The translations under genes were made by a program, and so were the position numbers. The notes beneath the pieces are model-generated. The model ran no database searches. It saw nothing but the letters and a program-made list of their open reading frames with translations, and was not told where the DNA came from. From Hyphomicrobiales bacterium (GTDB taxonomy: Bacteria; Pseudomonadota; Alphaproteobacteria; Rhizobiales; JAJFHB01), in NCBI GenBank assembly GCA_021775755.1, contig JAJFHE010000025.1, positions 1 through 64,000 on the forward strand: DNA of 64,000 bases, read 5' to 3'. Positions 46,874 through 56,100 of the stretch are shown piece after piece (the stretch's first letter is position 1; each line of letters starts with the position of its first letter).

Positions 46874-47350
46874 ATGTGCAAAAGTTGCGAGGCAGGATCC
46901 GACGCACCGGGGTTCACTCTGCCGAGCGATGGCGGCGGCGAGGTGTCGCTGGCGCAGTTTGCCGGGCGAAACGTCATCGTGTTCTTCTATCCAAAGGACG
47001 ATACGCCGGGCTGCACTCAGGAGGCCCTGGCGTTTACCGGACTCCACCAGACGTTGTTCGATCTTGAGACAGAGATCGTCGATATATCCGCTGATTCGCC
47101 CAAAAAACACGACAAATTCAAAGCCAAACACGGACTATCAATGGTACTTGCCTCCGATGAGACGCATGACGTTCTGTCAGCCTACGGCGTCTGGAAGGAA
47201 AAAAGCATGTACGGCCGGAAATTCATGGGCATCGAGCGGTCAACCTTTCTGATCGACCGCGCTGGGCGGATTGCCAGGGTCTGGCGCAAGGTCAAGGTGA
47301 AAGAGCATGACGAAGAGGTCCTGGATGCGGTCCGGCAGCTCTCCGGATGA
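46874..47350 (+). CDS. Bcp/PrxQ-type peroxiredoxin
   Basis: A 158-residue thiol peroxidase. The peroxidatic Cys is in YPKDDTPGCTQEALAF; the PrxQ resolving Cys four residues later in the helix is absent (Ala/Leu there), so it works as a 1-Cys type or uses another thiol. An unusual C-x-x-C lies at residues 2-5 (MCKSC). AAGGA precedes the ATG by eight bases, which confirms this start. The next gene starts in the stop codon region (four-base overlap). Confidence 0.92.
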   Translation: MCKSCEAGSDAPGFTLPSDGGGEVSLAQFAGRNVIVFFYPKDDTPGCTQEALAFTGLHQTLFDLETEIVDISADSPKKHDKFKAKHGLSMVLASDETHDVLSAYGVWKEKSMYGRKFMGIERSTFLIDRAGRIARVWRKVKVKEHDEEVLDAVRQLSG

Positions 47351-48180
47351 GTGGTGACGCACAGCCCGACAGCCTGGCCGGCTACGCGCAGGCAATCGTG
47401 CGCGCGGCCGATCCACAGCGCAAAGTGGCGCTCGCGCATGAAGCCGCACAACTGTGGCAATCGCGCAGTCTGGCACGCGGACATCGGGCGGCAGCGCCGG
47501 CGATGCCGGCTCGTCCGGGGCGCCCTCCGCGCCCTCAACTTCTCATGCCGCGAGACATGCCCAGGCGCACGACATCGGGGCTGAAAGGCCGCATCGCGCT
47601 GTTACACGCAATTGCGCACATTGAGCTCAATGCCATTGATCTGACTTGGGATTTGGTCGGCCGGTTCTTCAATGAACCGATGCCCCGAAGCTTTCTCGAT
47701 GACTGGGTCAAGGTGGGGCAGGAAGAAGCCAGGCACTTTACATTGCTCGATGGACGGCTTTGCGATCTGGGCGTCGCCTACGGCGATTTGCCGGCGCATG
47801 ACGGCTTGTGGCAGGCGGCCCAGGACACGGGCCATGACCTGACCGCACGCGTTGCCATCGTGCCGCTGGTGCTCGAAGCGCGCGGCCTCGATGTGACGCC
47901 GCCGATGATCGAAAAAACGGCGGCCGCCGGCGATCGCGAAACCGCGGAAATCCTCAACACGGTCTACCGCGATGAAATCGGCCACGTCGCCTGCGGCGCC
48001 AAATGGTTCCGATACCTCTGCGCCCGTGATGGGACGCCTGCGGAAGCTCGGTTTCACGAGCTTGTCCGGAAGCATTTTCGCGGTCAAATCAAGCCGCCGT
48101 TTAACGACAAGGCGCGTTCTCAGGCCGGATTATCCCCGGGTTTTTACAAACCTCTTGTTGGGGTCGGCGGTTTCGATTAA
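47347..48180 (+). CDS. DUF455 ferritin-like protein
   Basis: A 277-residue protein of the DUF455 family, a ferritin-like four-helix fold. Metal-ligand patterns are visible: LLHAIAHIELNAIDLTWD, GQEEARHFTLLDGRL, LEARGLDVTP and YRDEIGHVACGAKWF, the E-x-x-H type of a di-iron site. Some homologues act in tRNA or rRNA modification or as di-iron oxidases; the role here is not known. It is translationally coupled to the peroxiredoxin gene. Confidence 0.85.
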   Translation: MSGDAQPDSLAGYAQAIVRAADPQRKVALAHEAAQLWQSRSLARGHRAAAPAMPARPGRPPRPQLLMPRDMPRRTTSGLKGRIALLHAIAHIELNAIDLTWDLVGRFFNEPMPRSFLDDWVKVGQEEARHFTLLDGRLCDLGVAYGDLPAHDGLWQAAQDTGHDLTARVAIVPLVLEARGLDVTPPMIEKTAAAGDRETAEILNTVYRDEIGHVACGAKWFRYLCARDGTPAEARFHELVRKHFRGQIKPPFNDKARSQAGLSPGFYKPLVGVGGFD

Positions 48181-48322
48181 CTTTTTGTGACGGCACACGT
48201 GGCAGAATATGCCGCGAGAATACTGATCGGACGATAATGTAAAGCGCGGCGGCGCCGATCGGTTGAGATGACGTGTGCGGCTGCAATCGGGCGCCGACAG
48301 GGGGCAAAGCGAACTTTCCACC

Positions 48323-49597
48323 ATGATGCTTGGCAACGACAGTTCCGGAAGATCGTTCGGTGAGGCCCTGCGGCATGCGTTCCGCGAGCGCGAACTGTAT
48401 ATCCGCTCCGACACGGGTTTGCGCTACATCACCATTCGCTCCTGGGTCTCCGTCAGCGCAGCCGTCATTGCTACCATCGCAATCGGCTGGACGGCCTTCG
48501 CGACGTCAAACTATCTCTACAAGAAAAGCGCGATCTGGGCCGCCAACGAGCAGACCCAGTCGGTGCGGGCCGCTTATGAGGATCGAATTGCGTCCATGCA
48601 GGAGACGATCGACCGCGCCTCCGACCAGTTGATGCTCGACCAGGACGGCTACATGGGAGGCGTGCACACGCTGAGAGGCGAGTTTGCCGAACTGCTGCGC
48701 CGCCACCACAGGCTCGTCGTTTTCTTTGAACAGGGCTGGCTGCCCGTGCAAAGCGAGGAAGACCCAGAGGCGGAACCTGCCGTGGACGGTGACCGCACTC
48801 CGGAACCGCAGCGCGAAGGTGCGGTCCGGCGGCCTGAAACACCGCGTTTTGCAACGGTCGATGAAGCGCGGCGGCCGCTCCATGAGGTCAGCATCCTGTT
48901 CTCCGACCTGATTGCGCAACAACATTCTCTGCTTGATCAGATCATCGAAATGAGCGAACGCAAGGCCGAGGAGCTGCGCACGGCAACCCGGCGGCTTGGG
49001 CTAGATCCCGCAACTGTTGTGGCCGGGATTGAAAGTGTGCCGGGCGCGCTTGGCGGTCCGTTGCTGCCGGTGCAGGAAAGCGGTGAGGCCGGCGACGCAC
49101 TCGATGAGCGAATTCTTGAAGCGCATCGCCGGTTTTCCGAAGCCGAAAAACTGCTTTACGCGTTTTCGCGCATGCCGATCCGCCTGCCGCTGGCGCGCGG
49201 CTATCGGTTGTCGAGCGGATTCGGGTTTCGGCGAGATCCGTTCAAGAATGTTGTCGCAATGCATGCCGGCGTCGACCTGCGTGCGGAGCTTGGAACGCCG
49301 GTGCGCGCAACCGCGGAAGGCCGGGTCGTGCGTGCCGAGCATGCCGACGCCTACGGCAAGGTCATCGACGTCAAACATGACAACGGCATTACGAGCCGGT
49401 ATGCTCACCTGAATCAGATCAATGTGGCGGTGGGAGATCGCGTAAGCATTGACCAGATTATCGGTCTTGTTGGTTCGACCGGGCGCAGCACTGGCGCACA
49501 CCTGCACTATGAGACACATGTCGAGGGCAGGCCCATTGACCCCTATCAGTTCCTGAGAGTGGCGCAAGATGTTCTTCGGGAAGAAGCAGAACAGTAG
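48323..49597 (+). CDS. M23 family peptidoglycan endopeptidase (LytM domain)
   Basis: A 424-residue bitopic protein. A short cytosolic part is followed by one membrane helix (about 40-62, VSVSAAVIATIAIGWTAF), a periplasmic coiled-coil region (about 80-260) and a C-terminal M23 domain (about 300-410) with the zinc motifs HAGVDLRAELG and HLHYETH. SSGFGFRRDPF matches the start of the domain. It should cleave cross-links between stem peptides. ATG at 48323 is preferred; GTG at 48275 is possible. The bactofilin gene overlaps its end by 29 bases, a pairing known for shape-determining bactofilin-M23 couples. Confidence 0.9.
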   Translation: MMLGNDSSGRSFGEALRHAFRERELYIRSDTGLRYITIRSWVSVSAAVIATIAIGWTAFATSNYLYKKSAIWAANEQTQSVRAAYEDRIASMQETIDRASDQLMLDQDGYMGGVHTLRGEFAELLRRHHRLVVFFEQGWLPVQSEEDPEAEPAVDGDRTPEPQREGAVRRPETPRFATVDEARRPLHEVSILFSDLIAQQHSLLDQIIEMSERKAEELRTATRRLGLDPATVVAGIESVPGALGGPLLPVQESGEAGDALDERILEAHRRFSEAEKLLYAFSRMPIRLPLARGYRLSSGFGFRRDPFKNVVAMHAGVDLRAELGTPVRATAEGRVVRAEHADAYGKVIDVKHDNGITSRYAHLNQINVAVGDRVSIDQIIGLVGSTGRSTGAHLHYETHVEGRPIDPYQFLRVAQDVLREEAEQ

Positions 49598-50090
49598 ACA
49601 GGGATCCGATCCTTCCGGACGTGGCGGACGGGTTGGCCCTTCAATCATCGGTTCGGACGTTGTCATTCAGGGCAACCTGGTGACCGGCGGCGAGTTGCAG
49701 GTCGATGGCACTATCCAAGGCGATGTGCGCGCCGCCGCCATGGTTATTGGACCGCAGGGCGCAATTCATGGCGAGGTGGTTGCGGAAGAAATCATCGTGC
49801 GCGGGCGCGTTATCGGACCGATCCGCGGTGTGCGCGTTCAGGTATTTTCCAGCGCACATGTAGACGGCGACATCGTGCACGATTCGCTAGCGGTCGAAAC
49901 CGGCGCCTTTTGTCAGGGCAACATTCGCCGCTCGGAAGAACCGCTGTCGCAACCGGGACGGGCGATCTTGCCGCCGGATGCACAAGCGCCCGAACACGAA
50001 GGCGATGCCGCAGCGGCTGCGGGCGATGAGGAAGACGGACGGCGCCCGGCGCGACGGCCGATCATGCTGCGCTCACGCACCGCCGAGTAA
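49569..50090 (+). CDS. bactofilin
   Basis: A 173-residue cytoskeletal protein. The core (about 25-120) is a right-handed beta-helix of hydrophobic/Gly repeats: IIGSDVVIQGNLVTGGELQVDGTIQGDVRA, IHGEVVAEEIIVRGRVIGPIRG, SSAHVDGDIVHDSLAVETGAFCQG. The N-terminal MFFGKK is a likely membrane-binding tag; the C-terminal 50 residues are disordered and acidic. It assembles without nucleotide and positions cell-wall enzymes, here probably the overlapping M23 peptidase. Confidence 0.95.
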   Translation: MFFGKKQNSRQGSDPSGRGGRVGPSIIGSDVVIQGNLVTGGELQVDGTIQGDVRAAAMVIGPQGAIHGEVVAEEIIVRGRVIGPIRGVRVQVFSSAHVDGDIVHDSLAVETGAFCQGNIRRSEEPLSQPGRAILPPDAQAPEHEGDAAAAAGDEEDGRRPARRPIMLRSRTAE

Positions 50091-50101
50091 CACTTCCGCG
50101 T

Positions 50102-51233
50102 TTAATCGAGATCTTCGACCTGCGCCTCTCCCGGGCCGTCAAGCTTGTGGGCAAGCGAGGCTTCGAGAAATAGATCGATATCGCCGTCGAGCACCGCTGA
50201 GGGATTACTCGATTCAACGGCTGTACGCAGATCCTTCACCATCTGATAGGGCTGCAGCACATAGGAGCGGATCTGGTGACCCCAGCCTATGTCGGTTTTC
50301 TTTGCCGCTTCGGCTTGCGCCTCTTCCTCACGCCGCTGCAACTCCGCCTCATAGAGACGGGCGCGCAACATCGACCATGCGGTGGCGCGGTTCTTGTGCT
50401 GGGAACGTTCGTTCTGGCACTGCGCGACAATGCCTGACGGGATATGGGTCAGGCGCACGGCGCTGTCGGTCGTGTTGACGTGCTGGCCGCCGGCGCCCGA
50501 GGCCCGGTAAGTGTCGACGCGCACATCGCTTTCATTGATTTCGATTTCGATGGAATCATCGACCACCGGATAAATCCAGACCGATGCAAAGGATGTGTGG
50601 CGGCGGGCGTTGGAGTCGAACGGCGAAATGCGCACCAGCCGATGCACACCCGACTCGCTTTTCAGCCAGCCATAGGCGTTGTGCCCCTTAACCAGGATCG
50701 TCGCCGATTTGTAGCCTGCCTCATCACCCGGCGTGATGCCGATGACTTCGACCTTGTGGCCTTTGGATTCAGCCCAGCGGATATACATCCGCGTCAGCAT
50801 GTGTGCCCAGTCCTGGCTCTCCGTGCCGCCCGCGCCCGAATGTATCTCCACATAGGAGTCGTTGGCATCCGCCTCGCCCGACAGCAGAGCCTGCAGTTGC
50901 GCCTTGGCGACGTCTTTGCCAAGACCGGAAATCACGTTTTCCGCTTCCGTGACGATATCCTGATCGTTTTCCGCCTCGCCCAGTTCGATCAGCTCGACAT
51001 TATCGGTGAGCGTCGTCTCCAGTTGCAGATAGCGGTTGATCTGGTCGTCGAGTTCCTGGCGCGCGCGCATTACCGATTGGGCGCGGTCGGGTTTGTCCCA
51101 GAGATTGGGATCTTCGGCCCTGGCGTTCAGTTCAGCAAGGCGTTCCTGGGCGCTATCCCAGTCAAAGATGCCTCCTCAGCAGTGCAAGTGACCGCTTTAT
51201 TTCATCGACAATATTCTGGACTTCGGCACGCAT
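50102..51233 (-). CDS. prfB: peptide chain release factor 2 (programmed +1 frameshift)
   Basis: RF2 ends translation at UGA and UAA. The 0-frame starts at ATG 51233 and reads 23 codons to an in-frame TGA at 51162-51164; a +1 shift at CTT continues with GAC TGG GAT into the main frame, giving 376 residues. Motifs in the main part: SPF tripeptide for stop recognition ([15 protein letters not shown]) and the catalytic GGQ ([17 protein letters not shown]). Reading from the first ATG of the main frame (51070) would lose about 54 residues. It lies downstream of mrcA, 50 bases away. Confidence 0.95.
51161..51176 (-). promoter_or_regulatory. prfB: prfB programmed frameshift site
   Basis: Minus strand reads AGGAGG-CAT-CTT-TGA-C: an internal Shine-Dalgarno-like AGGAGG three bases before the CTTTGAC slip site. 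This is the classic autoregulatory element: when RF2 is scarce, the ribosome pauses at TGA and slips +1. Confidence 0.95.
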
Positions 51234-51283
51234 GGGCTGAAAGGACTCGCAAAGTGGGGAATGGGAATTACACCGGAAAGGCG

Positions 51284-53761
51284 TTAATAGAGCCCGCCGG
51301 TTCCGGTTGTCAAAGCTTCCGTTTGGCCGGGCGCCGTCGTTGCCGCGGGAAGCTCGATAATCGTGCCGTCCGCGCCGATAACGAAGAACTCGTCATTCGG
51401 GCCCTCACCGGGTTTGAAGGCTTCAAGAATGTACTCCTCATCGCCAAGTGCGGAGCGCTGGCCGGTCGCCGGATTGATCGGAATGAACTGCATGCCCGAG
51501 GGAACGCGGAAAGGAATATTGTTCTGGCTGGCCAGCGCAAGTTTCATGAAATCCCGGAAGATCGGCGCTGCAATCGCGCCACCCGTTGCGCCGTGGCCCA
51601 TGGGCCTTGGCCGGTCGTAGCCAACAAACACTCCAACAGCCAGATCCGGCGAAAAACCCACGAACCAGGCATCGCGTTCATCATTGGTGGTGCCGGTCTT
51701 GCCGCCGAGCGTTCTGCCGACCGCGCGCACGGCGGATCCTGTGCCGCGCTGCACCACTCCCTCAAGCATTGAAACAACCTGGTACGCCGTACGTGTATTG
51801 ATGATCTGCTCGCGCTCGTCGGGAAACGCGGGCTCTTCCTGACCGGCCCATTCCTCGGCAGCGCACTCCTCGCAGGTGCGCTGATCGTGGCGCCAGACAG
51901 TGCGACCGAAACGGTCCTGGACCCGGTCAAGCACCGTTGGAACAACGCGGCGCCCGCCATTCACGAGCATACCGAAAGCTGCCGTCAGGTCGAGAAGCGA
52001 AGTTTCCTCCGCGCCCAGAGACATCGAAAGGAGCGGTGGCGGGCTGTTGTAGATCCCGAAGCGTTCGGCAAACTCCACGACGCGTTCGATGCCCATGTCT
52101 TGGGCAAGCCGCACGGTCATGGCATTGCGCGACTTCTCGATGCCGATACGCAGCGTTGAGGGGCCATAAAACTTGCCGCCGTAGTTCTGCGGCCGCCAGA
52201 TCCCCTGGCCTCCGGGCAACTCGATTTCGATCACGTCGTCCATGATGACGCTGGCGGGCGTGTATCCGCTCTCAAGCGCGGCGGCATATACGAAAGGCTT
52301 GAAGGCGGAGCCCGGCTGGCGCCGCGCCTGGACGGCGCGATTGAACTGGGAACGTCCGTAACTGAAGCCGCCGACCAGTGCATGTACACGGCCCGTATGC
52401 GGATCGAGCGCAACCAGTGCTCCCTCGATTTCGGGGATCTGCACCAGATGCCAGACGCCCTGCTCCTGGGCGGGCGCGACGTAGACGACATCGCCCACAT
52501 TCAGGACATCGCCGACTTTCTTCACTTCAGGACCGAGCGAGCGTCCTTCGCCTGCAAGGCGTGCCCATTTCATGAGCCCCAGAGGCACCTGCCCCGTTTG
52601 CCGCTCCGTCTCGATCGCGCCGCCGGGCACCCTGTTCGGGCGCAGTCCGACACTTGCATGATCGTCCTCGACACCCAGAACCACGGCCAGGCGCCAGACG
52701 GTAAAGTCGCTCGGCACTTCTATTTCCGCCAGAAGCGCGCCCCAATCGCTGTCCGTGGCGATAGTGGCGACGGCGCCGCGCCATCCGCGATCACGATCGA
52801 AGCGCTGCAGCCCCTGCGTCAAGGCATGGCGCGCCCACAGTTGCATCTGCGGATCGAGGGTGGTGCGGATCGACAAACCACCTTCGTAGAGCTGTTCCTC
52901 GCCGCGCTCGCCGTAAAGCTGCAACACGCGCCGGCGCACCTCCTCGGCGAAGGCTTCGGCCTGTTCGATCACCGTCGTGCCAAAGGGCCGTGGCTCGACG
53001 ACCAGCGGTTCGGCTTGCGCTGCCCGTGCTTCTTCCTCGGTAATGTAGCCGTTCTCGAGCATGCGCCCGATGACCCAGTTGCGCCGCTCTATGGCGCGGT
53101 CGTGGTACTTGAAGGGGTCGTAGTTGTTGGGCGCTTTGGGAAGCGCTGCCAGATAGGCCGCTTCCGCAAGTGTCAGTTCGTGCAACGACTTGCCGAAATA
53201 GTTCAAGGACGCGGCGGCCACACCATAAGAGCGCAGCCCGAGATAAATTTCATTGAGGTAAAGCTCAAGGATTTTCGGCTTGGAAAATGCCTGCTCAATG
53301 CGCTGGGCAAGAAGCGCCTCCTTGAGTTTGCGGTCGAGCGTGCGTTCGCTCGTCAGCAGAAAATTCTTCGCAACCTGCTGGGTAATGGTGGAAGCGCCGA
53401 CAAGGCGGCGGCCGCCTTTCATCAACCCGATGACGTTGCTGTAAACCGCGCGCATGACGCCGCGCCAGTCGATGCCATTGTGCGTGAAGAAGTTCTTGTC
53501 TTCAGCTGAAATGAACGCGTTCACGACGAGATCGGGAATTGTATCAACCGGCACGAACAGCCGGCGCTCGTTTGCATATTCGGCGAGCAACTGCCCATCC
53601 GCGGCATGGACGCGCGACATTACCCGAGGCTCGTACTGCGCCAACTGGGTGTATTCCGGCAGGGTTTTTTCGGTTTCCCAAACGATAAATCCGACTGCGC
53701 CTGCCACGCCGATGAAAGCGACGAATCCTATGGCGAACAGAAATCCCAGAAATCTGAACAT
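51284..53761 (-). CDS. mrcA: penicillin-binding protein 1A
   Basis: An 825-residue bifunctional peptidoglycan synthase. A membrane helix (about 4-30) precedes the GT51 glycosyltransferase domain (ISAEDKNFFTHNGIDWRGVMRA, GASTITQQVAKNFLL, KILELYLNEIYLG) and an OB-like insert, then the transpeptidase domain with S-x-x-K in PGSAFKPFVY, S-x-N in KSRNAMTVRLA and GKTGTTNDERDAWFVGF. The ATG at 53761 follows AAAAGGA; a longer frame to 53818 is not used. It lies between amiC and prfB, the usual alphaproteobacterial order. Confidence 0.96.
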   Translation of the reverse strand: MFRFLGFLFAIGFVAFIGVAGAVGFIVWETEKTLPEYTQLAQYEPRVMSRVHAADGQLLAEYANERRLFVPVDTIPDLVVNAFISAEDKNFFTHNGIDWRGVMRAVYSNVIGLMKGGRRLVGASTITQQVAKNFLLTSERTLDRKLKEALLAQRIEQAFSKPKILELYLNEIYLGLRSYGVAAASLNYFGKSLHELTLAEAAYLAALPKAPNNYDPFKYHDRAIERRNWVIGRMLENGYITEEEARAAQAEPLVVEPRPFGTTVIEQAEAFAEEVRRRVLQLYGERGEEQLYEGGLSIRTTLDPQMQLWARHALTQGLQRFDRDRGWRGAVATIATDSDWGALLAEIEVPSDFTVWRLAVVLGVEDDHASVGLRPNRVPGGAIETERQTGQVPLGLMKWARLAGEGRSLGPEVKKVGDVLNVGDVVYVAPAQEQGVWHLVQIPEIEGALVALDPHTGRVHALVGGFSYGRSQFNRAVQARRQPGSAFKPFVYAAALESGYTPASVIMDDVIEIELPGGQGIWRPQNYGGKFYGPSTLRIGIEKSRNAMTVRLAQDMGIERVVEFAERFGIYNSPPPLLSMSLGAEETSLLDLTAAFGMLVNGGRRVVPTVLDRVQDRFGRTVWRHDQRTCEECAAEEWAGQEEPAFPDEREQIINTRTAYQVVSMLEGVVQRGTGSAVRAVGRTLGGKTGTTNDERDAWFVGFSPDLAVGVFVGYDRPRPMGHGATGGAIAAPIFRDFMKLALASQNNIPFRVPSGMQFIPINPATGQRSALGDEEYILEAFKPGEGPNDEFFVIGADGTIIELPAATTAPGQTEALTTGTGGLY

Positions 53762-53931
53762 GCCTGCAGTCGTCCTTTTCAGTCCCGGTTCGCGGTTCGC
53801 GACCGCGTCAATCCGCAATGCTTATACTTGGCTATTGGATAAATGTGGCAACCGTTTGAGTTTGCCGCCGCGCAACGGTGGCCGCAAACTAGGCGACGCC
53901 CGCTCCTGAGTACAGAAAAATTCCGCGAATT

Positions 53932-55287
53932 TCACTGCGCGGCCCCACCTGCAACCTGCGAGCTGAAATACCGGTCGATAGCCCGCACGACGGCGGCGGT
54001 CGTTTTGTTGCGCCATTCTGCCTGCATGAGTAGCGATTCATCCTGACGGTTGGAAATATACCCCAGTTCCAAAAGCACGGACGGAACGTCCGGCGCTTTC
54101 AGGACGCGGAAACCGGCAACGCGATGCGGACGTCGCGTCAGCCGGGTGACGCCGTCAAGCGCGGCGACTATCTTTTTGGCAAAATCGACCGAAAGATTGT
54201 TGGTTTCGCGTTGCGCAAGATCGATCAGTATGCCCGCCACCTCGCTGCTCTCCTCCACCAGATCGACGCCGGCGATCAGGTCCGCCTTGTTCTCGCGTTG
54301 CGCGAGCGCCTCGGCTTCCCGGTCGGAAGCGCGCTCGGACAGGGTGTAGGCGGTGGCGCCGCGCACCGAGCGGGTGCGAAGCGCATCCGCATGGATCGCC
54401 AGGAACAGATCGGCGTTGTTTTCGCGCGCGACGGTTACCCGGTCGCCGAGACGCACGAAGGTGTCGGTCTCCCTGGTCAAAACTACATCGTACCGCCCGG
54501 TTGCCTCAAGACGGTCGCGCAAGGCCTTGGCAAACTCGAACACCACCCGTTTTTCAGCTGTGCCGCGACGGCCAACCGCACCCGGATCGACACCGCCATG
54601 CCCCGGGTCCAAAACGATAGTACGGCGGGCCGGGCGTTGGCCCTCGCTGCGAAACTGCGCGCGTTCTTCCGCCAGACGCTCCGGTGTCAACTCACCGCTG
54701 CGCAATGGGTTGGGCTGGGGCAGCGGTGCGTTTGCCAGATAGTGCTGCTCCCCGACCTCAGGCGGCACTTCGGTCTCGCCGGCCTGTTCGCGGTCGGCAT
54801 CGCTCCTGTCCACAAGTTCATGGATACGGTTGTAGGTTTCCCGGTCGGTGCGCACCAGATCGACGACGAGCCGTGCGGGCTGACCGTTCTCCGGTTTCAG
54901 GACGAAAGATTCCTGGATGAGAACCGGTTCGGGGACATCCAGCACGATGCGGGACTTGCCCGCCTCGAAGAGCCCGTAGCGGTAGGCGGTGACGAGACCC
55001 CTGCCCTGAGACCCAAGGCCCGGCGGCAACTGGAAGTTGACCTCCGGCAGATCAATGATGACGCGAAACGGGTCGGGCAGCACATATACGCTGAACCCCA
55101 CCGGACTGGTCAGGTCAATAACAAATCTGGTGCGTTCGATGTCGCCGCCAAGGCGCGCGGCTGTGGCCGTCGGGATCTGGTCCGCAGACGCTCTGCCGCC
55201 CGTCACATCGAGCGAAACCGCGCCCGTCAACATCGCCGTCAGGGTGGCAATTGCCAGAATCCTGAACCAGCCATGTCGGCGGATCAT
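53932..55287 (-). CDS. amiC: N-acetylmuramoyl-L-alanine amidase (AmiC type)
   Basis: A 451-residue periplasmic amidase that cuts stem peptides from glycan strands during division. The start at 55287 directly precedes a signal peptide (FRILAIATLTAMLTGAVS, cleavage near ASA). An AMIN domain (about 40-150, TRFVIDLTSPVGFSVYVLPDPFRVIIDLP) targets it to the septum. The Amidase_3 domain has zinc ligands in LDPGHGGVDPG, a Glu in AEKRVVFEFAK, LAIHADA and the catalytic Glu in VLLELGYISN. A longer frame begins at 55416. It is divergent from rne and upstream of mrcA. Confidence 0.93.
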   Translation of the reverse strand: MIRRHGWFRILAIATLTAMLTGAVSLDVTGGRASADQIPTATAARLGGDIERTRFVIDLTSPVGFSVYVLPDPFRVIIDLPEVNFQLPPGLGSQGRGLVTAYRYGLFEAGKSRIVLDVPEPVLIQESFVLKPENGQPARLVVDLVRTDRETYNRIHELVDRSDADREQAGETEVPPEVGEQHYLANAPLPQPNPLRSGELTPERLAEERAQFRSEGQRPARRTIVLDPGHGGVDPGAVGRRGTAEKRVVFEFAKALRDRLEATGRYDVVLTRETDTFVRLGDRVTVARENNADLFLAIHADALRTRSVRGATAYTLSERASDREAEALAQRENKADLIAGVDLVEESSEVAGILIDLAQRETNNLSVDFAKKIVAALDGVTRLTRRPHRVAGFRVLKAPDVPSVLLELGYISNRQDESLLMQAEWRNKTTAAVVRAIDRYFSSQVAGGAAQ

Positions 55288-56100
55288 CTGCAGGTGGCTG
55301 TTCAACCGTTCGACCCAGTTTGCGACCGCGGGAGCACTTTCTTTTGATAGCTTAACGGCGGTTAACCATTGGTTGCCATTTGGCGCCGGTTTGACCGCTT
55401 CACACGTTAAGGTCAACCCGCCACTCGTAACATGTTGCGAGAATTACCATATCACAAGTGCGATCGCGAAAGATCCGTGCTTGCAATGATGTGCTTCTGT
55501 TCGTAAGAAGGAACCGTGACAGTTTACAGTCCGTGCCAGCGGCAATCAGAGCCACTGCAACTTCTGCAGAATGGCAAGTTTCGATTGACGCTCGATAGTC
55601 GGAATGCCGGGCGGCCCCAAAAATAATCGCCGCAATGCATCTGGAAGGCCAAAACGCCGACCTTGATCTGCAAGAGCAAACCGAATTGGCATGGAATTGT
55701 TTTGTATCGGAACGGCAATGTTCAAACACGAATGAACGAATCAGCCGATTCCATACACGATACCGGCCCGGTCAAATACCGGCGCCACCGCGCGATCCGG
55801 ACAGTTGGTTTTGATACCGGACGCATAACGAGTTACCGCACGCCAGTGTTCACGCAGCGGCGGTAGAGGAAACGATGTGAAGCGGACCATGGACATGTTT
55901 GTCAGCTCCCAGCCAGGAGACGGCCACGCACGCAGGCGCGTGCGGAAATTGTGCCGATCTCCTCGTGGCCCAGCGGCACGCCTGACCGGCGCTCACGCTT
56001 CTCAATTGTATTTGCACAGACCGATGTCCGATGCGGCCGGCGGCGCGTTATATTCCGCCCCGCCCGCTCCAGCATCGCTTTGTGCCGGAGATTATTTGCC
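55288..56100. other. long divergent gap between amiC and rne (probable rne leader)
   Basis: About 810 bases with no convincing gene. Short frames inside lack ribosome sites and family likeness. The heptamer ATACCGG occurs three times (55760, 55776, 55814). An upstream frame continuous with rne from 55951 is Arg-rich and looks non-coding. RNase E genes in other bacteria have long autoregulated leaders; that role is inferred here. Confidence 0.5.

Noticed and set aside
55951-56100. N-terminal extension of RNase E
   Set aside because: The extra 50 residues are Arg/Ser-rich and unlike the family; the conserved N-terminus begins at 56101.
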